64,000 bases of DNA from Micromonospora sp. M71_S20. Lineage in GTDB: Bacteria; Actinomycetota; Actinomycetes; Mycobacteriales; Micromonosporaceae. Of the stretch, positions 24,060-32,781 are shown one piece after another. The position numbers and the translations under genes were made by a program. The notes below the pieces were generated by a model, which made no database searches, was not told where the DNA came from, and saw only the letters and a list, made by a program, of their open reading frames with translations. Numbering within the stretch: position 1 is the first letter of the stretch; each line of letters begins with the position of its first letter. The stretch is taken from positions 2,666,001-2,730,000 of the forward strand of contig NZ_RCCV01000001.1 in assembly GCF_003664255.1 (NCBI RefSeq), in the 5' to 3' direction.

Positions 24060-25943
24060 TCAGGTCACGGGGAGCCAGTCCAGGCTCCGGGCGGTGGTCG
24101 GATCGGTGGCCCGCAGGCCGGCGGCGGAGACGGTCCAGAGCACGTCCCCGACCAGCAACGACCGGAGGACCGGGCCCGCCGGGCCGGCGTGGGAGACCGT
24201 GCCGACCTCGCCGATGTCGGTCCCGGACACCCGCAGCAGCCGTACGTCGTCGCCGACCGGCAGGGCGACCAGGCCCGTCTCCGGGTGGTGCAGGAAGGCG
24301 TGCGTGTCGTGCTCCAGCGCGGAGTACGCCCTCGGCACGTGCCACTGGTCGAGCCGGGCCGGGCGGGCCGGGTCGCGGACGTCGAACAGCGAGACCTGGA
24401 GCCCCTGCGTCCGTCCCCGCCGGTCGGCCTCCTGGCCCACCCCGAGCAGCCGGCCCTCCGGCAGCGGGTGCAGGTACGCCGAGTACCCGGTGATCTTCAG
24501 CTCCCCGGTGACCCGGGGCGAGGTCGGGTCGGTCAGGTCGACCGCGTAGAGCGGGTCGGTGAGCCGGAACGTGACCACGTACGCGGAGCCGCCGAGGAAG
24601 CGCACGGACCAGATCCGCTCGCCGGGGCCGAGGCCGGTGACCGCGCCCGTGCGGACCAGCGTGTCCCCGTCGGGACGCAGCACGTACACGGCGGACTCCG
24701 AGGTGGGACGGGCGCCCCAGGTCTCGCCCGTGGTGGTGGCGACCCGCAGGTGCCCCTGCCACTCGGAGAGGGCGTACTGGTTGACGAGCGAGCCGGGCAC
24801 CGAACCGGAGGCCACGTAGCGGGGGCGCCCGGGCGAGCCGGTGTCGAACCGGTGGATCTCGGTGACCTGCGGGCCCGGCCGCCAGGTGCTCCCACGGGGC
24901 GAGCCGGGCCGGGCCGTCACCGCCCGTTCCCCGGCGAGATAGAGGCTGCTCCCGGTGCCGTAGACGGTGCTGGCGTCGGCGGCGACGCTGACCGGGTCGC
25001 CGTCGCCGAGCCGGTCGCCGGCGAGGTCGAAGCTCAGCACGGTCAGCATCGACGTCCCGGACCAGGCGGGTGGCCGGCTCAGCCGGTCGCAGCCGACCCG
25101 GCCCACGTGCCGTTCCGCCCCGGCCGTCCACTCGTACGCCGGCAGCCACGCCTCCACCCCGGCGGCGGCGATCACCGCACGGTTGGCGGCGGTCCGCGTC
25201 GCGTCGGTGCCCCGTTCGGCGTACGGGAAGACCAGCTGGGGGCGGCTGCGGACCACGACCCGCGCGGTGGTCCCCGTCTGCCGGGCGTCGACGAGGCTCC
25301 CGTCCATCCGGTAGGTGCCGAGCACCCGTGGCGTGCCCGCGAGGTCGACCAGGATCAGGCTCGGCGCGGTGCGGGGCCGCGCTGCGCGGGTCGCCCGCTG
25401 GAGTTCCGGGCCCACCTGGGTCAGCACCAGCGCCCGGTCGCCGTGCAACAGCAGGGTCGCCTGCTCCCCCCAGCTCAGCTCCGGCGTCGACCGCGTGAGG
25501 TCGAGGCGGCCAGTCTCGCGACGGGCGGCCGGGTCCACCACCCGCAGCACGCCCCGGGTGACGGTCACGATCCGCCGCCCGTCCGTCTTGACCAGGTCGG
25601 GTTCGTCCGCGCCGGCCTCGTGCACGTTGGTCGTGGAGTGCTCCTGGGCGGGCTGGGCGGACTGGGCCGACGCCCGGGCCCCGGACGCGTCCTTGGGAAC
25701 GTCGCCGAAGGCGGCCCCGGTGCGCCAGCCGTTGCCGAAGCCCCACGGGCCGACGGAGGCCCCGGCGGCGGCGCGCAGCCCGGCGAGCGCCTGGGCACAG
25801 GAGTCGTAGGAGACGAGCAGGGGCGCGGCCGTCGGCCGCATCGGGGCCGCCGGGTCGGGCGGCGCCGCCGGGAACGCGCTGCCGCCGAGCAGGGTGAGCG
25901 CGGCCAGCGTGCCGACCGCGAAGATGGGGGCTCCCCGTGTCAT
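24060..25943 (-). CDS. Secreted beta-propeller domain protein
   Basis: 627 residues. A signal sequence (FAVGTLAALTLLGGSAFPAA) is followed by the beta-propeller (PF09826-type) core. Typical phrases are STTNVHEAGADEPDLVKTDG near residue 105, VYGTGSSLYLAGE and GPGERIWSVRFLGGSAYVVT. These proteins are exported and predicted to form a propeller of six to eight blades; some are called cell-surface or metallo-protease-like modules, without known activity. Length agrees with the family. Convergent with the YbjN gene, whose hairpin it shares. Confidence 0.85.
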   Translation of the reverse strand: MTRGAPIFAVGTLAALTLLGGSAFPAAPPDPAAPMRPTAAPLLVSYDSCAQALAGLRAAAGASVGPWGFGNGWRTGAAFGDVPKDASGARASAQSAQPAQEHSTTNVHEAGADEPDLVKTDGRRIVTVTRGVLRVVDPAARRETGRLDLTRSTPELSWGEQATLLLHGDRALVLTQVGPELQRATRAARPRTAPSLILVDLAGTPRVLGTYRMDGSLVDARQTGTTARVVVRSRPQLVFPYAERGTDATRTAANRAVIAAAGVEAWLPAYEWTAGAERHVGRVGCDRLSRPPAWSGTSMLTVLSFDLAGDRLGDGDPVSVAADASTVYGTGSSLYLAGERAVTARPGSPRGSTWRPGPQVTEIHRFDTGSPGRPRYVASGSVPGSLVNQYALSEWQGHLRVATTTGETWGARPTSESAVYVLRPDGDTLVRTGAVTGLGPGERIWSVRFLGGSAYVVTFRLTDPLYAVDLTDPTSPRVTGELKITGYSAYLHPLPEGRLLGVGQEADRRGRTQGLQVSLFDVRDPARPARLDQWHVPRAYSALEHDTHAFLHHPETGLVALPVGDDVRLLRVSGTDIGEVGTVSHAGPAGPVLRSLLVGDVLWTVSAAGLRATDPTTARSLDWLPVT

Positions 25944-26027
25944 GGCCGGTTCGACGCGCCCGACCGGCGGACGGTTCCGGCCCTCCGCCGGCCTTCCGCG
26001 TTGCCTTCCGCGTCGCGCCCGCCCCGG

Positions 26028-26486
26028 TCAGCGGGGAGAGGGGCCGACGCCGGGGGAGTCCACGAGCCGGGAGAGCACGATGGTGCTCCGGGTCGAGGTC
26101 ACGAAGGGCTCGGCCCGCAGCCGCTCCAGCGCCGCCTCCAGGTGCCCGATGTCGGCGGCCCGCAGGTGTACGAGCGCGTCGGCCTCGCCCGAGACGGTGT
26201 ACGCGCCGACCACCTCGGGGTGCCGGCGGGTGGCCACCCCGATCTGGGCCGGGGTGGTCCGGCCGGCGCAGAACAGCTCGACGAACGCCTCGGTGGTCCA
26301 GCCGACGGCGGCGGGGTCGACGACGGCGGTGAAGCCCCGGATCACGCCGGCCGCCCGCAGCCGGTCCACCCGCCGTTTGACCGCCGGGGCGGAGAGCGAG
26401 ACCCGCTGACCGATGTCGGCGTACGAGGCGCGGGCGTCCGCGACGAGCAACGCAATGATCCGCTGGTCTACGGCATCTATCTGCAA
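26028..26486 (-). CDS. Lrp/AsnC-family transcriptional regulator
   Basis: 152 residues from TTG 26486 (LQIDAVDQRIIALL), preceded by GAGG; another TTG at 26507 has no ribosome site. N-terminal HTH (YADIGQRVSLSAPAVKRRVD) and C-terminal RAM effector domain (GAYTVSGEADALVHLRAAD). Such regulators bind amino acids. It is divergent from the dimethylargininase gene across about 68 bases, a recurrent actinomycete arrangement, so it most likely regulates that gene and itself, with arginine-type ligands. Confidence 0.88.
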   Translation of the reverse strand: MQIDAVDQRIIALLVADARASYADIGQRVSLSAPAVKRRVDRLRAAGVIRGFTAVVDPAAVGWTTEAFVELFCAGRTTPAQIGVATRRHPEVVGAYTVSGEADALVHLRAADIGHLEAALERLRAEPFVTSTRSTIVLSRLVDSPGVGPSPR

Positions 26487-26554
26487 CGTTCCGCCTCTGC
26501 GAAGCAACGGTTGTGGCTGTTACCAAAGTTCGAGGGTACCTACTCTTGGTCACC

Positions 26555-27379
26555 GTGAACCAGCAGCGAGTCCCGCGAAAGCGGACATATCTCATGTGCT
26601 CGCCCGAGCACTTCGCGGTCGAGTACGCGATCAACCCGTGGATGGACGTGAGCACCCCGGTCGACTCGGAGCTTGCGGTCAAGCAGTGGGACCGGCTGCG
26701 GGAGACCCTGGTCGGTCTCGGCCACGAGGTGCACCTGCTGACCCCCGAGCGAGGGCTGCCCGACATGGTCTACGCGGCCAACGGGGCGTTCGTGGTCGAC
26801 GGCACGGTCTACGGCGCGCAGTTCAAGCACGAGCAGCGGGCCGCCGAGGCCGCCGCGCACCGGGCGTTCTACGAGTCGCAGGGCTGGCGGTTCATCGCGC
26901 CGATCGAGACCAACGAGGGCGAGGGCGACTTCGCGTACCTGCCGGAGGCGCACGGTGGGCTGATCCTCGCCGGGCACGGCTTCCGCACCGAGCTGCCGGC
27001 GCACGCCGAGGCGCAGGAGGCGCTCGGCCGCCCCGTGGTGTCGCTGCGCCTGGTCGACCCGCGCTTCTACCACCTGGACGTCGCGCTCGCCTCGATCGAC
27101 GACGAGAACGTCGTCTACTACCCGGGCGCCTTCTCCGCCGCCAGCCAGCGGGTGCTCACACAGCTCTTCCCCGACGCGGTGGTCGCCGACGCCGAGGACG
27201 CCCTGGCCTTCGGCCTCAACCTGGTCAGCGACGGGCTCAACGTCGTGCTGAACAGCGAGGCGACCCGGCTGGCCGGGAAGCTGAAGGCGGCCGGCTACCA
27301 CCCGGTCCCGGTCGAGCTGGCCGAGCTGAAGAAGGGCGGCGGCAGCGTGAAGTGCTGCATCGCCGAACTCCGCCCCTGA
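26555..27379 (+). CDS. ddaH: Dimethylargininase / amidinohydrolase
   Basis: 274 residues from GTG 26555. Guanidino-modifying enzyme fold: YLMCSPEHFAVEYAINPWMD at the start, LPDMVYAANGAFV, GEGDFAYLPEAHG, and the catalytic cysteine region near the C-terminus GGGSVKCCIAELRP. Hydrolyses methylated arginine (or arginine-like guanidines) to citrulline and methylamine; the exact substrate is inferred from family and context. The window's second enzyme of this superfamily is arginine deiminase at 39304. Confidence 0.85.
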   Translation: MNQQRVPRKRTYLMCSPEHFAVEYAINPWMDVSTPVDSELAVKQWDRLRETLVGLGHEVHLLTPERGLPDMVYAANGAFVVDGTVYGAQFKHEQRAAEAAAHRAFYESQGWRFIAPIETNEGEGDFAYLPEAHGGLILAGHGFRTELPAHAEAQEALGRPVVSLRLVDPRFYHLDVALASIDDENVVYYPGAFSAASQRVLTQLFPDAVVADAEDALAFGLNLVSDGLNVVLNSEATRLAGKLKAAGYHPVPVELAELKKGGGSVKCCIAELRP

Positions 27380-27443
27380 CCCGACCCCGCCCTCCTCTCC
27401 CCGCCGCCCCCGCTCGCCCCTGCCCGTCCCCGCCCCGACGACG

Positions 27444-27520
27444 CGTCGATCATGCACTTGTGGTGCCGGTTGCGTGGCGGAATGCGGATTTCATCCCCCA
27501 CCACAACTGCAAGATCGACG
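27444..27520. repeat. 22-bp imperfect inverted repeat between convergent genes
   Basis: Left arm 27444-27465 begins CGTCGATCATGCACTTGTGG; right arm 27499-27520 is its reverse complement with two mismatches. They are separated by 33 bases. It lies between the convergent dimethylargininase and substrate-binding protein genes, so it may act as a terminator, but its AT-richer, sequence-specific arms look like a dispersed repeat (REP-like or miniature element). GTCGATCATG-type repeats are, as far as I recall, frequent in Micromonospora intergenic DNA. Confidence 0.6.
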
Positions 27521-27583
27521 GCGCGGGGCGGCGTGGGGCGGCGGGGCGCGTGGGTGGGCGGGGCGGGGCGCGTGTGGGTGGGG

Positions 27584-28777
27584 TCAGCCGAGGGTGGCCA
27601 GTTCGGTGACCAGGACGTTGGACAGGACCTGGCCGTCGAGCTGGACCTCGCGCAGGTACCACTTCTGCTGCGGCGTACGCGGCTGGTTGAACTGCCACAC
27701 CCCGCGCGGGCTGTCGATCTGGCCGATCTTGCCGAGGGCCAGGTTGACCTGCTGCGGGGTGGGTGAGCCGCCGGCGATCCGGATCGCCTGGTCGAGCACC
27801 TGCGCGGCGTCGTACGAGGCCATCGCGTAGGTGGTGGGCGAGGTGCCGTGCTTCTTGCGGTACGCCGAGGCGAACCGGCGGTTGGCCGTGTTGTTCAGGT
27901 CGGACGAGTAGTTGAGCGCGGTCTGGATGCCCAGCGCGTCCTCGGCCTTGACGCTGCTCAGCACGGCGCCCTCGGTCAGGAAGCCAGGGGCGTAGACCTT
28001 GCCGGTGAACCCCTCGATGCGCAACTGCTTGATGAACTCGACGGCCGCCGGCCCGGCGAAGAAGCAGAACACCGCCGTCGGGTTGCGGCCCAGCGCCTTG
28101 CGGATGTCGGCCCGGTACGCGGACTTCGACGGGTTGGTGAAGACCTCCGTCGAGACCACCGCGTCCTTGATCCGGGGGTCGGACTCGCCGAACTCCTGCC
28201 GGAAGCCCCGCACCACGTCCTGGCTGCCGACGCTGTCCGGCGCGATGATCGCCAGCCGTGCCGACGGTTCCAGCTGTTCGCGCAGGTAGCGGCCCAGCGC
28301 CCGGCCCGCCTCGTCGAGCACGTACGACGTCCGCCAGATGTAGACGACGCTCTGGAGGCTGGACGGCGAGGCGTTGGAACCGATCAGGGGCACCCGGGCC
28401 TGCTCGACGGTGTCCCGGATGCCGGACATGACGTTCGCGTCCACCACGCCGGTGAGGGCGAGCACGCCCTGCTTCAGCAGCCCCTCGACGGCGGCCTTGC
28501 CGGTCTTGACGCTCTCGCCCTCGTCGGCGGTGAGCAGGGTGGTGGGGTGCCCGCCCAGCAGCTTGTCGTTGAGGTCGAGGAAGAGCTGGAAGCCGTTGGT
28601 GATCTCGTCGCCGATCGCCTTGAGGCCGCCGCTGGTCGGCGCCACGAGGCCGATCTTGATCGGGCTTCCCTTGGCCGTCTCGCCGTCGGCGTCGTCGGTG
28701 CCGCACCCGGCGACCAGTCCGGCCGTACCGAGCGCGGCCAGCAGTTGGAGGGCCCGCCTGCGGTTCATCTGCGACAC
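27584..28777 (-). CDS. Branched-chain-amino-acid-type ABC substrate-binding lipoprotein
   Basis: 397 residues from GTG 28777, chosen for GGAAGGA seven bases upstream. Signal MNRRRALQLLAALGTAGLVAGCG carries a lipobox (VAGC), so it is a lipid-anchored receptor outside the membrane. Type I periplasmic-binding fold typical of LivK/urea-type receptors: IKIGLVAPTSGGLKAIGDEI, ALTGVVDANVMSGI and YDAAQVLDQAIRIAGG. No permease or ATPase lies next to it, so it is an orphan receptor. Ligand unknown. Confidence 0.88.
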   Translation of the reverse strand: MSQMNRRRALQLLAALGTAGLVAGCGTDDADGETAKGSPIKIGLVAPTSGGLKAIGDEITNGFQLFLDLNDKLLGGHPTTLLTADEGESVKTGKAAVEGLLKQGVLALTGVVDANVMSGIRDTVEQARVPLIGSNASPSSLQSVVYIWRTSYVLDEAGRALGRYLREQLEPSARLAIIAPDSVGSQDVVRGFRQEFGESDPRIKDAVVSTEVFTNPSKSAYRADIRKALGRNPTAVFCFFAGPAAVEFIKQLRIEGFTGKVYAPGFLTEGAVLSSVKAEDALGIQTALNYSSDLNNTANRRFASAYRKKHGTSPTTYAMASYDAAQVLDQAIRIAGGSPTPQQVNLALGKIGQIDSPRGVWQFNQPRTPQQKWYLREVQLDGQVLSNVLVTELATLG

Positions 28778-28856
28778 CGAGTTCCTTCCGGGGAGCGTTG
28801 CAGGGCGGATCACGCCCCCTCGGCGTTCTACCCGGTCAGCGACGCTGCGTCAATGC

Positions 28857-29654
28857 TTAGCGATCTTCCCGCAGTGATCGGAAAGCAGCCGTGATCTGCG
28901 GCCACGCTGCGGACTCCGGATCGATGAGCCCGAAATGCTCGCATTCCGGCAGCTCAACGAGGTGAATGTCGCCGCCCGCCGCCCGGCCGGCGGCGACGAA
29001 CTCCCGGCTCATCCCGACCGGCACGTGCTGATCCAGCGCGCCATGAGCGACTACTGTCCGTGTCGGTACGGGTACCAATGACCGTGGATCCGCTGCGGCG
29101 TACCGCTCGGGGTGGTCCGCCGGACCGCCGCCCAGCAGCGCGGCCACCGCCCCCTCGTCCAGGTCCAGCCGGTACGCCTCCGCGAGGTTCGCCACCGGGG
29201 CCAGCGCCAGCACGCCGCCGACGGCGTCCGGGGCGGTCGCCGCCACGTACAACGCCAGGTGTCCTCCCGCCGAGTGGCCCACCAGCAGCGGTGGCCCGGC
29301 GGCGACCCGGCCGGGCAGCGCCTCGGCCGCGAGCCGGGGCAGCTCCGTCACGCCGGTCAGCACGTCGGTAAGCGTCGTCGGCCAGCCGCCACCCGGCTGC
29401 CCCGTCCGGCGGTACTCCACCTGCGCCACGGGGTGGCCCAGCCCGGCCAGCGCGGCGGCCAGCGGGTCGGTGTGCCGCCGGTCGTACTCGGCCCGCCAGA
29501 AGCCGCCGTGCACCACGACGACCAGCTGCCGGGCCGGGCCCGACCCGGCCGGGGCGCGCAGGTCGGCGAGCTGGTCCGGGTGGTCGCCGTAGGAGACGGT
29601 GGCGTCCGGGGCCGGAGCGGGCCGGCTGAGCACGTCGCGGGGGTCGGCGGGCAT
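28857..29654 (-). CDS. Alpha/beta hydrolase
   Basis: 265 residues from ATG 29654. VVVVHGGFWRAEYDRR is the oxyanion-hole HGG motif of the hormone-sensitive-lipase/BD-FAE-like esterases, GHSAGGHLAL holds the nucleophilic serine, and HGALDQHVP and CEHFGLID carry the likely acid and histidine. Cytoplasmic; substrate unknown, but kynurenine-formamidase-like or carboxylesterase activity is plausible. Confidence 0.85.
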   Translation of the reverse strand: MPADPRDVLSRPAPAPDATVSYGDHPDQLADLRAPAGSGPARQLVVVVHGGFWRAEYDRRHTDPLAAALAGLGHPVAQVEYRRTGQPGGGWPTTLTDVLTGVTELPRLAAEALPGRVAAGPPLLVGHSAGGHLALYVAATAPDAVGGVLALAPVANLAEAYRLDLDEGAVAALLGGGPADHPERYAAADPRSLVPVPTRTVVAHGALDQHVPVGMSREFVAAGRAAGGDIHLVELPECEHFGLIDPESAAWPQITAAFRSLREDR

Positions 29655-29746
29655 GGCGCGACCGTAGCGCGGATCACGCGCGGATCCGAGGCCGGGGATC
29701 GGTCCCCGGGCGCATGGGCGCTCGCGGCTGGGTAAAGATGGGTCCC

Positions 29747-30346
29747 ATGACCGAAGCGCACTCCGCTGGACAGAACGACGAGCCGGGCCAGGATGGCACC
29801 GGTCACTCCGGAACGGTGGTGGTGGTCGGCCCGGACGGGCGACCCGTCGGCACCGTGCAGACCGACGAGGCACACGGCGAGGACCCGACCCGACTGGTCG
29901 AGCAGCCGGCCAAGGTGATGCGGATCGGCAGCATGATCAAGCAGCTGCTCGAGGAGGTCAAGGCCGCCCCGCTCGACGACGCCAGCCGGCACCGGATGCG
30001 GGAGATCCACGAGCGGTCGATCGTCGAGCTGAAGGAAGGGCTCGCCCCCGAGCTGCGCGAGGAGCTGGAACGCATCTCGCTGCCCTTCACCGAGGAGAAG
30101 GCGCCCAGCGAGGGCGAGCTGCGCATCGCGCACGCCCAGCTCGTCGGCTGGCTGGAGGGCCTGTTCCACGGCATCCAGGCGGCCCTGGTCGCGCAGCAGA
30201 TGGCCGCCCGGGTGCAGCTGGAGCAGATGCGCTCCGGCCGGCAGGCGCTGCCCAGCGGCCCCGGCGGCGGCATGCTGCCGGGCATGCCGGGGATGGGCCA
30301 GCCGCCGCAGGGCGGCGAGGGGCACAGCACCGGCCAGTACCTCTGA
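29747..30346 (+). CDS. bpa: Bacterial proteasome activator
   Basis: 199 residues from ATG 29747. Homologue of Mycobacterium tuberculosis Bpa/PafE (Rv3780), an ATP-independent ring that opens the 20S proteasome gate. The four-helix core is clear: VMRIGSMIKQLLEEVKAAPL, LAPELREELERISLPF and VGWLEGLFHGIQAAL. The protein ends in GQYL, the exact C-terminal motif that inserts into the proteasome alpha-ring pockets. A disordered GPGGGMLPGMPGMGQPPQGG tail precedes it, and a ~40-residue acidic/Gly-rich head is also present. No proteasome subunit is in the window. Confidence 0.95.
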   Translation: MTEAHSAGQNDEPGQDGTGHSGTVVVVGPDGRPVGTVQTDEAHGEDPTRLVEQPAKVMRIGSMIKQLLEEVKAAPLDDASRHRMREIHERSIVELKEGLAPELREELERISLPFTEEKAPSEGELRIAHAQLVGWLEGLFHGIQAALVAQQMAARVQLEQMRSGRQALPSGPGGGMLPGMPGMGQPPQGGEGHSTGQYL

Positions 30347-30350
30347 CCGC

Positions 30351-30379
30351 GCGGCCGGCCGGGAACGCCGGCCGGCCGC
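30351..30379. terminator. 10-bp GC hairpin between bpa and HAD gene
   Basis: GCGGCCGGCC (30351-30360) pairs with GGCCGGCCGC (30370-30379) around a 9-base loop, filling almost the whole gap between the convergent bpa and HAD stops. Likely bidirectional terminator. Confidence 0.65.
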
Positions 30380-31192
30380 TCACCCCACCCCGAAGACCTT
30401 CTCCAGGTACGCCGCCACGCCGTCCGCCGAGTTCGCCGCCGTGACCTCGTCGGCGATCTCCAGGACGGCACGGTGCGCGTTCGCCACCGCCACTCCCCGT
30501 CCGGCCCAGGTCAGCATCGGCACGTCGTTCGGCATGTCGCCGAAGGCGAGCACGTCCCGGGCGTCGATGCCGAGCCGTGCGCAGTACCACGCCAGCCCGG
30601 CCGCCTTGGTCACGCCGGCGGCGGAGATCTCCACCAGCCCCGAGTACGACGAGTGGGTCGCCTCGGCCAGCCCTGCGAGGGCCGCGGCCACCAACGCGAC
30701 GAACGCGTCCGGGTCATGCTCGGCGGAGCGGGCCAGCAGCTTCACCGCCGGCGCCGACAGCAGCTCCTCGGGGGTCTCGACCGCCCGGATCGCGTCGTGG
30801 TCGGCGTCCCAGCGCAGCGGGTAGTGCGCCTCGTGCCGCATCTGCCGGCTGTCGACGATCTCCACCGCGAAGCTGACCTCGGGCACCTCGGCGCGCAGCC
30901 GCCGGGCCACCTCGGCGAGCAGTTGCGGGGCGAGCGGATCGGCCCGCAGCACCTCGTCCGTGACCGGATTGTAGACCACCGCGCCGTTGGCGCAGATCGC
31001 CGGCAGCGGCTCGGCGAGCTGCTCGTACACCATCTTCAGCCATCGGATGGGACGGCCGGTGACCAGCACGACCGGCGTGCCCCGCGCGGACAGCCGGGCC
31101 AGCACCGCGGCGGTGTGCGGGCTCAGCGTGCGGTCATCCCTGAGCAGGGTGCCGTCGATGTCGGTGGCGATCAGCCGTGGTGCCTCTCCCAT
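30380..31192 (-). CDS. Cof-type HAD phosphatase
   Basis: 270 residues. HAD motifs in order: IATDIDGTLL (DxD nucleophile, residue about 9), VLVTGRPIRW (motif II), KAAGLAWYCARLGID (lysine) and LAFGDMPNDVPML (GDxxND). The large C2 cap between motifs places it with Cof/YbiV sugar-phosphate phosphatases. Its ATG overlaps the stop of the upstream paralogue by one base (TGATG), so they are co-translated. Confidence 0.9.
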   Translation of the reverse strand: MGEAPRLIATDIDGTLLRDDRTLSPHTAAVLARLSARGTPVVLVTGRPIRWLKMVYEQLAEPLPAICANGAVVYNPVTDEVLRADPLAPQLLAEVARRLRAEVPEVSFAVEIVDSRQMRHEAHYPLRWDADHDAIRAVETPEELLSAPAVKLLARSAEHDPDAFVALVAAALAGLAEATHSSYSGLVEISAAGVTKAAGLAWYCARLGIDARDVLAFGDMPNDVPMLTWAGRGVAVANAHRAVLEIADEVTAANSADGVAAYLEKVFGVG

Positions 31193-32013
31193 CAGCGGGA
31201 CAGTAGCCGATCGAGGTACACCGCCACCCCGTCGTCGTCGTTGCGCAGGGTCACCTCGTCCGCGACGGCGCGGACCGTCGGGTGGGCGTTGGAGACCGCG
31301 ACCCGGGCCCAGCCGGCCCACTCGAACATCGGCAGGTCGTTGGGCATGTCGCCGAAGACCAGCACCTCGGCCGGGTCGACGCCGAGGCGCTGCGCCACCA
31401 CGGTCAGCCCGGTGGACTTGTCGACCCCCGGCGGGCAGATCTCGACGAAGCCCAGCCCGGCCTGGGTGAGTGTGGCGACCTCCGGCGGGACGACCTGCCG
31501 GGCGACCGCGAGCAGTTCGTCGACGTGGTGGTCGGCGGTCCGGACGAACGCCTTGATCACGTCGCAGGAGAGGCACTCGGCGCGGCTGCGCGTCTCGAAC
31601 GCGTCCTGGTAGGGCCAGCTCGGGTGGTAGTCGCCCCAGAGCGGCGCGTCGTGCTCGTCCGACGCCTCGACCATCACGGTCAGCGGCCCGACGGCCGCCT
31701 CCAGGTCGGCCAGCAGCGTGGCCAGCACCTCGGCGGAGAGGCGCTCGTCGCGCAGCACCACCGGCCCGGCCGGGTCGCTCTGGTCGACGACCCGGCCGCC
31801 GCCGGCCATCACCAGGAAGTCCGCGGCCCGGATGTCGTTGCGGGTCAGCTCGGCCAGCCGGGGCCCGCGACCGGTGGCGCCGACCACCGGGATACCGGCG
31901 GCCCGCACCCGGTCGAGCACCCCGTGGGTGTACGCGGAGACGGTCTCGTCGCTGCGGACGAGCGTCCCGTCGAGATCCGTGGCGATCAGCTTGGGCAGGC
32001 CCGGGCGGGTCAT
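31192..32013 (-). CDS. Cof-type HAD phosphatase, paralogue of downstream gene
   Basis: 273 residues from ATG 32013 with a perfect AAGGAGG site. Same motif order as its neighbour: IATDLDGTLVRSDE, VVGATGRGPR, VDKSTGLTVVAQRLG and VFGDMPNDLPMFEWAG. The cap differs (LSCDVIKAFVRTADHHVDEL), so the two paralogues probably have different substrates. The genes are a tandem duplication, identity moderate. Confidence 0.9.
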   Translation of the reverse strand: MTRPGLPKLIATDLDGTLVRSDETVSAYTHGVLDRVRAAGIPVVGATGRGPRLAELTRNDIRAADFLVMAGGGRVVDQSDPAGPVVLRDERLSAEVLATLLADLEAAVGPLTVMVEASDEHDAPLWGDYHPSWPYQDAFETRSRAECLSCDVIKAFVRTADHHVDELLAVARQVVPPEVATLTQAGLGFVEICPPGVDKSTGLTVVAQRLGVDPAEVLVFGDMPNDLPMFEWAGWARVAVSNAHPTVRAVADEVTLRNDDDGVAVYLDRLLSR

Positions 32014-32207
32014 CGTTCCTCCTTCGCCCGCCGCCGTCGCAGCCAGCCGTCTCGGTCCTCGGTGCCTCGACCCCTCGGTGACGGCGGGCAGCAAACGTAC
32101 CTCGCGGAACGGGCCCCGACCATGGCGTTCCGGCGAATGCGGTGCCAACGGTCGACGACCCGCCGGTGTCCCGTCCGGGACCCTCCTGCGGGCCGTACGG
32201 TGGACGG

Positions 32208-32729
32208 GTGAAAGAGCGGGACTGGCCGGTGGCGGAGGCCGTCGACACCGAGCGGCTGCTGCTGGAGCCGCTCCGCGTCGAGCACGCCGAGGAACTCGCC
32301 CCTCTCCTGGACGACCCGGCCCTGCACGAGTACGTCGGCGGCAGGCCGGCCACCCCGCAGCAGCTGCGGGAGCGGTACCGCCGGCAGACGGCCGGGCGGT
32401 CCCCGGACGGCCGGGAGGGCTGGCTCAACTGGGTCGTCCGGCACCGGGACAGCGGCGATGCGGTCGGCACCGTGCAGGCCACCGTGCGGCTCGACGGCGA
32501 CCGGCCGGTCGCCGAGCTGGCCTGGGTCGTCCTGGCGCCGCACCAGGGCCGCGGCTACGCCGGCGAGGCCGCCGTCGGCCTGGTCGGCTGGCTGGCGGAG
32601 CACGGCATCGAGGCGCTGGTCGCGCACGTGCACCCCGACCATCGGGCCTCCGCCCGGGTGGCCGAGCGGCTCGGCCTGCGGGCCACCGACGAGCGGTCGG
32701 ACGGCGAGGTCCGCTGGATGGCCCCCTGA
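32208..32729 (+). CDS. GNAT-family N-acetyltransferase
   Basis: 173 residues from GTG 32208. GNAT fold of the RimJ/RimL-like group: TERLLLEPLRVEHAEELAPL at the start, then VAELAWVVLAPHQGRGYAGE with the acetyl-CoA pyrophosphate loop (HQGRGYAGEA) and ASARVAERLGLRATDE. Acceptor unknown. Divergent from the HAD pair. Confidence 0.85.
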   Translation: MKERDWPVAEAVDTERLLLEPLRVEHAEELAPLLDDPALHEYVGGRPATPQQLRERYRRQTAGRSPDGREGWLNWVVRHRDSGDAVGTVQATVRLDGDRPVAELAWVVLAPHQGRGYAGEAAVGLVGWLAEHGIEALVAHVHPDHRASARVAERLGLRATDERSDGEVRWMAP

Positions 32730-32781
32730 GGGAGGCCGGGTGCGCCGGCGGTCACCGGAGCGGGGTGGGGCCGGCGGCCGG

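Noticed and set aside
24060..26766. A 1000-residue minus-strand frame over the beta-propeller region
   Set aside because: It is an off-frame shadow rich in Arg/Pro; the 627-residue frame has the signal peptide and the propeller motifs.
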